5,443 nt of DNA from Verrucomicrobiota bacterium (lineage in GTDB: Bacteria > Verrucomicrobiota > Verrucomicrobiia > Limisphaerales > UBA8199): NCBI GenBank assembly GCA_026397855.1, contig JAPLUA010000257.1, positions 1-5,443 of the forward strand. The letters are read 5' to 3'. The notes under the pieces were generated by a model. It worked only from the letters and a program-made list of their open reading frames with translations, did no database searches and was not told where the DNA came from. Below, piece after piece: positions 1 to 5,443 of the stretch. The first letter of the stretch is position 1. Every line of letters starts with the position of its first letter. The translations under genes and the position numbers were made by a program.

Positions 1-19
1 GTCTTCCTTTCAGGATTGA

Positions 20-60
20 GCCCTTCCGAACATGACCAAACTCCTGTTCGATGGAAGGGC
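20..60 (+). other. Imperfect stem-loop upstream of the HEAT-repeat gene
   Basis: Bases 20-27 (GCCCTTCC) pair with 53-60 (GGAAGGGC), and 28-31 (GAAC) pair with 46-49 (GTTC). A three-base bulge lies at 50-52 and a 14-base loop at 32-45. The eight bases GGAAGGGC recur at 65-72, so the left arm could pair with either copy. No T-tract follows, so this is not a classical intrinsic terminator. It may be the end of an upstream transcript, or structure in the 5' leader of the gene starting at 128. The dyad is plain in the sequence; its function is unknown. Confidence 0.4.
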
Positions 61-119
61 GAGCGGAAGGGCAAAAGGGTCGGGCGGGCATCAGGAATCG
101 CTTGCCTTGCCGCAGCGTC

Positions 120-123
120 GGAG
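120..123 (+). promoter_or_regulatory. Possible Shine-Dalgarno (GGAG) favouring the start at 128
   Basis: GGAG at 120-123 is the only purine-rich SD-like match close to the candidate starts. It lies 4 bases before ATG 128, which is short, and 13 bases before ATG 137, which is long. An upstream in-frame ATG at 32 sits inside the hairpin loop and would put about 32 hydrophilic residues before the signal peptide, so it is disfavoured. The choice between 128 and 137 changes the protein by only three residues. Confidence 0.35.
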
Positions 124-127
124 CACA

Positions 128-1675
128 ATGCCACGCATGAAAGGTTCACTCGTTTGCTCGCTGCCCCTGGCGGTCGGCGTGGCACTGCTTGCCGCCTATC
201 AACCGATGGCCGCAGCCGATGCCACCCCCGTTTCCTTGCGCTACACGTTCGCCCCGGGCCAAACCAACGTCTATAACCTGCAGATCGAAGCCCAGGGCGA
301 GGCCGGGCGGGAGGCCATCACTGGCACCCTCCTGGTCAGCGCGCGCGCGGTGGGGACCAATCTCATCGGCCTTACGCTGCGCGGCCAACTGCGGCCAAAG
401 AGCCTGGGCGGCATGTCCTCAATGATGGGGGGCTATCGGCCGGGGGCCCCGATGCCGCTATCGGCCTACACCTACGGCTACCCGGGCCAGGACAAGGAAA
501 TCGTGATAGACGAGCGGGGCAGAATTGTGCGGACGTCCGGCGACCTCGCGCTGCCGATTCCCCTGGGCCAACTGGCCGCTTCCCTCGTCCAGCCATTCCC
601 GGCCGAAGCTACCGCCGGCTGGGAAGAGGAGCAGGAGGTGTTTGTCCTCGATGAACCGCTGCTCCAAGGGCCGGCGCCCGCTTTCTTTAATTCGCAGGGC
701 GGATGGGGTGGCTACGGCGGTTATTCCCCCGGCCGCCCGGCGCAGAGCGTGCTGGCCGCGCGGCAGAAGACCAGAATCAAGGTGGCCGATGCCACCCCGG
801 AGGCCGTCACATTGCAGAAGACAATGAGCCTTGATTCCCGGATGCTGAGCGGCTCCGAGCCGCGCGTCAGCGCCACGGGTGAAGGGCGAATCGAGTTTGA
901 TCGCGCACGGGGGCTGCCGAAGCGCGTCGAGCTGGAATGCAAAACCCTGTCAGTTACGGAAAATCTCAGCCGGCGGTCGCTCCTCACCCTGAGCTGGCAA
1001 ATACTGGAAGGCGCGGACCGGGACAAGGCCCTGGCGCCACCGCCGCCGCCACCGCCGCAGACCAGTTTCGGGCCGGAGGAACTGGCCAGGCTGCAAGAGC
1101 AATTGCAGTCGGAAGATCTCACCACCCGCCAGAACGCCATGCGCGAGTTGAACGGCAGCCGGCTCGGCAAGCCCATGCCCGAGATGCTCGCCCGGATGGC
1201 TGCCCTGGCCAACGACCCGGATGACACCTTGCGCCGCGCCGCCCTCACCGTGCTGGCCAACCACGGCGGCAAAGACCAGGTGCCGCTCCTGCTCAAGGGC
1301 CTCAACGATAGCGATGCCGGCACCCGGACCGCCATCGCCAAGGGCCTGGGCCGCCTCAAGGATCCCCGTGCCGTCGAACCGCTCGTGAACCTGCTCGCCA
1401 CGGGACAAGGCGACCAATCCTTCTATCGGTCGAACCGTGAAAGCGCCGCCGCCGAAGCGCTGGTGCGCATTGGCCCCGTCGCCGAGCCGGCCGTGCAGGC
1501 GTTGCTGAAGGAGAAGAACCTCGATACTCGAATGCAGGCCTGCAATGTCCTCAAGCAGATCGGCACGAAGAAAAGTCTCGGTCCGCTCAAGGACCTGACC
1601 CTCAATCCGAGCAAGGAACTCAGCGAGGCCGCCGCCGAGGCCTGCCGGTCCATCCAATCCCGCGAGACCAATTAG
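128..1675 (+). CDS. Exported protein with N-terminal beta-rich domain and C-terminal HEAT-like repeats
   Basis: This is a 515-residue protein if it starts at ATG 128, or 512 from ATG 137. The start begins a good Sec signal peptide: Met-Pro-Arg-Met-Lys, a hydrophobic core (LPLAVGVALLAAY), then an Ala-rich cleavage zone near MAAADA at about residue 30. No lipobox Cys is visible. Residues about 33-300 are predicted beta-rich (YTFAPGQTNVYNLQIEA and following) with two Gly/Tyr/Pro-rich low-complexity stretches around residues 97-125 and 188-205. I do not recognise a named family there with confidence. A run of seven prolines (304-310) leads into about 200 helical residues with HEAT/PBS-lyase-like repeats, seen in AALTVLANHG, AIAKGLGRLKDPRAVEPLV, AAEALVRIGPVAEPAVQAL and ACNVLKQIG. 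HEAT repeats generally bind proteins, so a scaffold role outside the cytoplasm is an inference. It is convergent with ligA, and no partner gene is visible on its own strand. Confidence 0.85.
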   Translation: MPRMKGSLVCSLPLAVGVALLAAYQPMAAADATPVSLRYTFAPGQTNVYNLQIEAQGEAGREAITGTLLVSARAVGTNLIGLTLRGQLRPKSLGGMSSMMGGYRPGAPMPLSAYTYGYPGQDKEIVIDERGRIVRTSGDLALPIPLGQLAASLVQPFPAEATAGWEEEQEVFVLDEPLLQGPAPAFFNSQGGWGGYGGYSPGRPAQSVLAARQKTRIKVADATPEAVTLQKTMSLDSRMLSGSEPRVSATGEGRIEFDRARGLPKRVELECKTLSVTENLSRRSLLTLSWQILEGADRDKALAPPPPPPPQTSFGPEELARLQEQLQSEDLTTRQNAMRELNGSRLGKPMPEMLARMAALANDPDDTLRRAALTVLANHGGKDQVPLLLKGLNDSDAGTRTAIAKGLGRLKDPRAVEPLVNLLATGQGDQSFYRSNRESAAAEALVRIGPVAEPAVQALLKEKNLDTRMQACNVLKQIGTKKSLGPLKDLTLNPSKELSEAAAEACRSIQSRETN

Positions 1676-1686
1676 CCCTGCATTAG

Positions 1687-1727
1687 CTTGGGCAACACGT
1701 CCCCAAGGCGGGCTGTCACCCTCAGCC
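1687..1727. terminator. Weak dyads between the convergent genes
   Basis: The 46-base gap between the stop codons (1676-1721) and the last bases of ligA contain two small inverted repeats. CTTGGG 1687-1692 pairs with CCCAAG 1702-1707 across a 9-base loop. GGCTG 1711-1715 pairs with CAGCC 1723-1727 across a 7-base loop that overlaps the ligA stop codon. Neither is followed by a T-tract on either strand. They may help end transcription in both directions, but the signal is weak and could be chance in GC-rich DNA. Confidence 0.2.
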
Positions 1728-3716
1728 AGCCTCCGTGCCGGCGACCACGTAGTCGGTCTTCTTGCTCACGCTGCCGCTGACCTTGCCGCCTGCCGCTTCA
1801 ATCTTCGCGGCGGCCTCTTCGCGCTTCAGGTTCGGCAGCGTGCCGGTGAGGACAAAGGTCTTGCTGGCCAAGGGGCCAGCCTTGGCTTGGGGCTGGTAAA
1901 GCTGGGAGTTGAAGTTCAAGCCGGCCTTGCGGAGGCGCTCAATGAGCTTTTGGTTCCGCGAATCGCCCTGCCACTGGACCACGCTTTGCGCGATCACTTC
2001 CCCCACATCCTCGCACTCGGTCAACTGGTCCACGCCGGAGTTCAGCACGTCATCAAGCGTGGCGAAGCCGCGGCCCAGGGCTTTGGCCACGCCCGCGCCG
2101 ACATGCAGGATGCCCAGCCCGAAGAGCAGCCGCCACAGGTCGCGCTGTTTGCTGGCGGCGACGCCCTCCAGGAAGTTCCGGGCCGACTTCTCACCCATCC
2201 GCTCCAGGCCCGCCACCTCGGCCAGCTTGAGCGAATAGAGGTCCGCCACGTCGCGCACGAGCCCACTCTGCACAAGCTGGCGCGCCAGCACTTCGCCGCC
2301 GCCTTCGATGTCCATCGCACCGCGCGCGCACCAGTGCTCCAGGCGCCCGCGCACCTGGGCCGGGCAGTCGGGATTCAGGCAGCGCCAGACGACGCCTTCG
2401 TCGCCCTCGTCGAGGCCGGGCGCGCGCGCGACTTTGGAGCCGCACTCGGGGCAGGTGGTCGGGAAGCGAAAACTCTCTTCCTTGCCCGTCCGCTTCGGCA
2501 ATACTACATCCACCACTGCGGGGATGACCTCGCCCGCCTTCTCGATCGTCACCATGTCCCCGAGGCGGATGTCCTTTTGGCGGATGTAATCCTCGTTGTG
2601 GAGCGTGGCGCGGCTGATTGTGCTCCCGGCCAGGAACACCGGCTCGAGTTCGGCCACCGGCGTGAGCGCGCCTGTGCGGCCGACCTGGACGGTGATGGCC
2701 TTGAGCCGCGTCTCAGCCTGTTCTGCGGCGTATTTGTAGGCAATAGCCCAGCGTGGCGCCTTGGAGGTGAACCCGGCGGCTTCCCGCTGCGCGAACGAGT
2801 TCAGCTTGATGACCGCCCCGTCGGTCTCATACGGAAGACTGCGCCGGACCCGGTCGAGCTCCTCGATGGCGGCGACCAGTTCGTCTGCCGAACGGCAGTG
2901 CCATATTCGCTCCGGCGTCCTGAAGCCAAGCGCCTTGAGCCAGGCGAGCATTTGGTCGTGCTGCTCCGGCGCTTGCGCCGCGCCTTCGACGTGCCCCAGG
3001 CCGTAGAGGACAACATCGAGCGGGCGCTTGGCCACGATGCGCGGATCGAGCTGCTTGAGCGAACCGGCGGCGGCATTGCGCGGGTTGGCGAATTCTTCCT
3101 CCCCCGCCGCCTTGCGCTCCGCGTTCAGCTTCTCAAACCCCGCCTTGCTCAAGTAAACCTCGCCCCGCACCTCCAATAAGGCAGGACTGGCGTCTCGCCT
3201 GTCCCCGCCCGCCGGGCCAGGCGGGACGCCGGTCCTGCTTTGCAGCCGGGTCGGGATGCTGCGAATCGTCTTGAGATTGGCCGTGATGTCATCACCGGTG
3301 GTGCCGTCGCCGCGGGTCGCGCCGCCCGTGAAGACGCCCCGCTCGTAGCGCAGGTTAACCGCCAGGCCGTCAATCTTGGGCTCGACGATCCACTCCAGGT
3401 TCTCCCCCGGCAGCAGCCTTTGGACGCGGTTGACGAACTCGCGCAGCTCTTCCTGCGAATACGTGTTGTCCAGGCTGAGCATCGGCTGCCGGTGCGGCAC
3501 GGAGTTGAACTCCTTCAGCGGCCGGCCGCTGACGCGCTGCGTGGGGGAATCGGGCGTGGCGAGCTGCGGACACGCCTTCTCCAGGTCCAGCAACTCGTGG
3601 TAAAGCCGGTCATACTCCCGGTCGCTGATGGCAGGCTGTGCCAGCACGTAGTAAGCGTGGTCGTGCCGTCGGATCTCCTCTACGAGTTGCGTGTGGCGGG
3701 CTTGGGTGGAGTTCAT
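1722..3716 (-). CDS. ligA: NAD+-dependent DNA ligase LigA, BRCT domain shortened
   Basis: LigA seals nicks in duplex DNA during replication and repair, using NAD+ to form a ligase-AMP intermediate. The 664 residues show the family order. Domain Ia (1 to about 66) has HDHAYYV and SDREYDRLYHEL. The adenylation domain has KIDG with catalytic Lys114, RGEVY 184-188, NPRNAAAGSL 211-220, DGAVIK 299-304 and WAIAYK 323-328. The OB fold has VGRTGALTPVA 345-355. The zinc finger uses Cys422, Cys425, Cys446 and Cys451, followed by helix-hairpin-helix repeats (about 465-580). A BRCT domain starts near 615 (KTFVLTGTL). Two oddities stand out: residues 160-179 are encoded by an inverted repeat, and the protein stops at VAGTEAG, where the E. 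coli enzyme, as I recall it, runs about 25 residues further. All catalytic motifs are intact. Start ATG 3716 matches the usual N-terminus; no clear Shine-Dalgarno precedes it. It lies 60 bases after the M50 gene on the same strand. Confidence 0.97.
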   Translation of the reverse strand: MNSTQARHTQLVEEIRRHDHAYYVLAQPAISDREYDRLYHELLDLEKACPQLATPDSPTQRVSGRPLKEFNSVPHRQPMLSLDNTYSQEELREFVNRVQRLLPGENLEWIVEPKIDGLAVNLRYERGVFTGGATRGDGTTGDDITANLKTIRSIPTRLQSRTGVPPGPAGGDRRDASPALLEVRGEVYLSKAGFEKLNAERKAAGEEEFANPRNAAAGSLKQLDPRIVAKRPLDVVLYGLGHVEGAAQAPEQHDQMLAWLKALGFRTPERIWHCRSADELVAAIEELDRVRRSLPYETDGAVIKLNSFAQREAAGFTSKAPRWAIAYKYAAEQAETRLKAITVQVGRTGALTPVAELEPVFLAGSTISRATLHNEDYIRQKDIRLGDMVTIEKAGEVIPAVVDVVLPKRTGKEESFRFPTTCPECGSKVARAPGLDEGDEGVVWRCLNPDCPAQVRGRLEHWCARGAMDIEGGGEVLARQLVQSGLVRDVADLYSLKLAEVAGLERMGEKSARNFLEGVAASKQRDLWRLLFGLGILHVGAGVAKALGRGFATLDDVLNSGVDQLTECEDVGEVIAQSVVQWQGDSRNQKLIERLRKAGLNFNSQLYQPQAKAGPLASKTFVLTGTLPNLKREEAAAKIEAAGGKVSGSVSKKTDYVVAGTEAG
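3178..3241. repeat. GC-rich imperfect inverted repeat inserted in frame within ligA
   Basis: Bases 3178-3201 are the near-perfect reverse complement of 3218-3241, with 21 of 24 positions matching; the core arms 3181-3201 and 3218-3238 match at 19 of 21. The central 16 bases contain a smaller dyad, GCCC 3207-3210 with GGGC 3214-3217. On the ligA strand it encodes residues 160-179 (SRTGVPPGPAGG and on), between TRLQ and LLEVRGEVY. In E. coli LigA, as I recall it, about six residues occupy this position. Structure, position and composition fit a REP-like or MITE-like palindrome captured in a coding sequence. No transposase is nearby and no clear target-site duplication is seen. Confidence 0.75.
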
Positions 3717-3726
3717 GGGCTGCAGA

Positions 3727-3756
3727 ATCTGTGTCCATCTGTGTTCATCTGTGGTT
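3727..3756. repeat. Three tandem 10-bp units (ATCTGTG-type) in the ligA leader
   Basis: Three adjacent decamers share ATCTGTG: ATCTGTGTCC (3727-3736), ATCTGTGTTC (3737-3746) and ATCTGTGGTT (3747-3756). On the ligA strand the units read AACCACAGAT, GAACACAGAT and GGACACAGAT, and they end 10 bases before the ligA ATG. They fill half of the 60-base gap between the M50 gene and ligA, and are strikingly AT-richer than the surroundings. From memory, very similar CACAGAT tandem repeats are scattered between genes in many Verrucomicrobiota and other environmental genomes. Their function is unknown to me. Confidence 0.8.
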
Positions 3757-3776
3757 TTCCTCTGGCTGGATAGGGC

Positions 3777-4703
3777 TCAGCGGTGCGCGCTGGTGGATAC
3801 GGGCGGCGCCACGACCCACTCATTGAATGGATAGACCATGCCGCACTCGGGGCAGCCGGTGACGGCGAACTGCGCGCCGCAGTGCGGGCAGGCGGCATGC
3901 GTCTCAAAAGTGTCGAACGGCTGCCCGCACCGGTCGCACCGCCAGATCGGGCCAAGGATCGGCGGCTGGTGGCAGGATGGACAGGCGAACCCGGCCCGGT
4001 GCGGCAGCTTGGCCACCCGCGCCAGCACGCGCGCCTGCGTGAGCCCGCGCCAGCAATTCATCAGGATGAACACGCACAGGATGCCGAACCAGAGGTCGCT
4101 CACCCGGATCGCCAGCAGGATCAAGCCGACTCCGCCGATGAAGCCGACCACGGTAGTGATCATCAGGCTGCGCGCGCGCCCGAACACAAACCAGAGGAGC
4201 GCCTGGAGAATCTGCCCGCCATCCAGCGGGTAAACCGGCAGCAGGTTGAAGCAGAGCAGCGCGCCGTTGATAACGAAAAGGGTCCGGATGAAGCTGTAGG
4301 CGTTCGGCATCGTCTCTCCCCAGCCCGCGGCGTGAACGAAAAACCAGGCGATGCCCAGGAGCGGAGCCAGCACCACGTTCACCAGCGGGCCGGCGGCGAT
4401 GCTCCAGAGCGTCGCGCCGGGACGCTGCGGCGGCGCAACGTATGCCACGCCGCCCAGCGGCCAGAGGACGATCTGGTTGGCCTGCCCGCCCACCTGCCGG
4501 CAGGCCAGGGCATGCCCGAACTCATGCATCAGCACAATGCAGAACAGGGCCAGGTACTCCAGCACCGGCCAGGCCAGCGAGGAATACCTGGGCGCCCGGC
4601 CGCTGATGCCATACACGGCGACCAGGAACCACGACCAGTGCAGATACACATCAATGCCCGCAAGGCGGAACAGGTGAAAGGATCCTTGCCGTGTTGGTGT
4701 CAT
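3777..4703 (-). CDS. Site-2 protease family (M50) membrane metalloprotease with C-terminal zinc ribbons
   Basis: This 308-residue integral membrane protein belongs to the M50/site-2 protease family, which cleaves substrates within the membrane. The zinc-binding motif HEFGH (residues 60-64) lies in hydrophobic segment 45-66. The third metal-ligand motif, FNLLPVYPLDGG (152-163, Asp161), lies after segment 137-155. Other hydrophobic segments are at about 22-38, 97-125 and 180-216, giving about six crossings. HWSW near 22-25 and LWPLGGVA at 80-87 are typical of the compact bacterial subgroup. The tail after about 238 is soluble and carries four Cys pairs (241/244, 256/259, 272/275, 284/287), which fits two zinc ribbons. 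Many relatives carry CBS domains there instead. ATG 4703 lies 9 bases after the pgm stop, suggesting co-transcription; no clear Shine-Dalgarno is seen. The substrate is unknown. Confidence 0.92.
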   Translation of the reverse strand: MTPTRQGSFHLFRLAGIDVYLHWSWFLVAVYGISGRAPRYSSLAWPVLEYLALFCIVLMHEFGHALACRQVGGQANQIVLWPLGGVAYVAPPQRPGATLWSIAAGPLVNVVLAPLLGIAWFFVHAAGWGETMPNAYSFIRTLFVINGALLCFNLLPVYPLDGGQILQALLWFVFGRARSLMITTVVGFIGGVGLILLAIRVSDLWFGILCVFILMNCWRGLTQARVLARVAKLPHRAGFACPSCHQPPILGPIWRCDRCGQPFDTFETHAACPHCGAQFAVTGCPECGMVYPFNEWVVAPPVSTSAHR

Positions 4704-4712
4704 AGGCTGTGG

Positions 4713-5443
4713 CTACCGGGAATGCTGGGCCGCCTCCAGCGCTTGCCGCACAATCTGTTGCGCCTCGGCCACAATGGCCTGCAGGTGCTTCTCGTCCCGG
4801 AAGCTCTCGGCGTAAACCTTGTAGAGGTTCTCCGTGCCGGAAGGCCGGGCGGCGAACCACCCCGAGGCGGCGACGACTTTCAGGCCGCCGATCGGGGCGT
4901 CATTGCCCGGCGCGCGGGTGAGCCTGGCGGTGATGGGTTCCCCGGCAAGCTCGGACGCGGTGACCGCTTCCGGCGCGAGTTTCTGGAGGGCGGCTTTCTG
5001 GGCGGGCGTGGCCGGCGCGTCAATGCGCGTGTAGTGCGGCGTGCCGAAGGCGGCGGTCAGTTCGCGGAAATGCTCGCCCGGATCCTTGCCGGTGCGCGCA
5101 GTGATTTCAGCGGCCAGAAGGCCGAGCAGGATGCCGTCTTTGTCCGTGGTCCAGACCGTGCCATCGTGCCGGATGAAACTCGCCCCGGCGCTCTCCTCGC
5201 CGCCGAAGCAGATGGAGCCGTCGAGCAGCCCGGGCGCGAAATATTTGAAGCCCACCGGCACCTCGCACAGCCGCCGGCCGAGCCGGTCCACCACGCGGTC
5301 TATGAGGTTGCTGCTGACCAGTGTCTTACCCACCGCCGCCCGGGCGCTCCAGCCGGGCCGGTGGGTGAGCAGGTAATTGATTGCCACAGCCAGGTAATGA
5401 TTCGGGTTCAGCAACCCCGCCGACGGCGTCCCGACGCCGTGCC
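4713..5443 (-). CDS. pgm: Phosphoglucomutase, C-terminal part (5' end outside window)
   Basis: Phosphoglucomutase interconverts glucose 1-phosphate and glucose 6-phosphate, linking glycogen and cell-envelope sugar synthesis to glycolysis. About 243 C-terminal residues are present, against about 546 in the E. coli enzyme. The open frame runs unbroken to the window edge, reading HGVGTPSAGLLNPNHYLAVA. This matches the stretch after the metal-binding DxDxD loop of the alpha-phosphohexomutases, so the TTG at 5414 is internal and not a start. Visible motifs are the sugar-binding loop GGEESAG (5204-5184) and the phosphate-binding loop RPSGTEN (4847-4827) in the last domain. VGKTLVSS, EVPVGFK and TTDKDGI are close to the E. 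coli Pgm type rather than to PgmB or GlmM. The catalytic Ser and the metal ligands lie outside the window. The stop is 9 bases from the M50 start. Confidence 0.95.
   Translation of the reverse strand, partial: HGVGTPSAGLLNPNHYLAVAINYLLTHRPGWSARAAVGKTLVSSNLIDRVVDRLGRRLCEVPVGFKYFAPGLLDGSICFGGEESAGASFIRHDGTVWTTDKDGILLGLLAAEITARTGKDPGEHFRELTAAFGTPHYTRIDAPATPAQKAALQKLAPEAVTASELAGEPITARLTRAPGNDAPIGGLKVVAASGWFAARPSGTENLYKVYAESFRDEKHLQAIVAEAQQIVRQALEAAQHSR

Noticed and set aside
32..34. ATG 32 as the start of the HEAT-repeat protein
   Set aside because: It would put about 32 polar residues before an evident signal peptide, and the ATG lies in a hairpin loop without a Shine-Dalgarno.
721..1657. Long minus-strand open frames opposite the HEAT-repeat gene (226 and 235 codons)
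   Set aside because: They overlap each other and a gene with a signal peptide and clear repeats. Their Ser/Arg- and Gly-rich composition is typical of shadow frames.
2439..2454. 16-base exact match between ligA (2439-2454) and the M50 gene (3840-3855)
   Set aside because: Both copies encode the zinc-knuckle motif CPECG with the same favoured codons, so shared motif and codon bias explain it.
1887..3179. A 430-codon open frame on the + strand opposite ligA
   Set aside because: It is antisense to a confidently identified gene, has no family resemblance, and such long antisense frames are expected in GC-rich coding DNA.
3240..3773. A + strand frame of 177 codons over the ligA start and the tandem repeat
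   Set aside because: It is antisense to ligA. Its end is a translation of the ATCTGTG repeat (ICGF-type peptide), a known style of spurious protein.
4479..4506. Inverted repeat GGCCTGCC/GGCAGGCC with the perfect palindrome CCTGCCGGCAGG (4493-4504)
   Set aside because: It lies within the M50 gene, where the protein aligns to the family without any insertion, so it is probably coincidental in GC-rich codons. A genome-wide count could change this view.
5412..5414. TTG as a start codon for the phosphoglucomutase frame
   Set aside because: The frame continues upstream with residues conserved in the family (HGVGTPSAG), so the gene is simply cut by the window edge.
5423..5440. Perfect 8-bp dyad ACGGCGTC/GACGCCGT with a 2-bp spacer
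   Set aside because: It encodes the conserved phosphoglucomutase stretch HGxxTPSAG, so protein constraint explains it.

Overview
The window is a GC-rich (roughly 65% by eye) bacterial chromosomal segment carrying four protein-coding genes. The likeliest source is a member of the Verrucomicrobiota or a related PVC lineage, possibly an environmental genome. I infer this from the style of the secreted HEAT-repeat protein, from a site-2 protease with a C-terminal zinc-ribbon tail, and from two short repeats that I recall as common in such genomes: a tandem ATCTGTG-type repeat, and a GC-rich inverted repeat that reads through in frame as Gly/Pro/Arg-rich peptide. No marker gene here fixes the taxonomy.

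Layout: positions 1-127 hold a leader with a strong imperfect hairpin and no recognisable promoter. Positions 128-1675 (+) encode an exported protein with a beta-rich N-terminal domain, a seven-proline linker and C-terminal HEAT-like repeats. This gene converges on a minus-strand cluster, with 46 bases between the two stop codons and only weak terminator-like dyads there. Read in the direction of transcription, the minus-strand cluster is the 3' part of phosphoglucomutase pgm (5443-4713, cut by the window edge), then after 9 bases a membrane metalloprotease of the M50/site-2 protease family (4703-3777), then after 60 bases the NAD+-dependent DNA ligase ligA (3716-1722).

The three minus-strand genes are close enough to be co-transcribed, but they have no obvious shared pathway: sugar-phosphate isomerisation, intramembrane proteolysis and DNA joining. 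The 60-base gap before ligA is mostly a three-unit tandem repeat of 10 bp, so ligA may have its own signals.

The main oddities concern ligA. Its adenylation domain carries an in-frame extension made almost entirely of a 64-base imperfect inverted repeat, which looks like a mobile palindrome captured in a coding sequence. Its reading frame also stops about 25 residues short of the usual end of the BRCT domain. I found no CRISPR array, tRNA, rRNA, transposase or phage gene, and nothing resembling a defence system.
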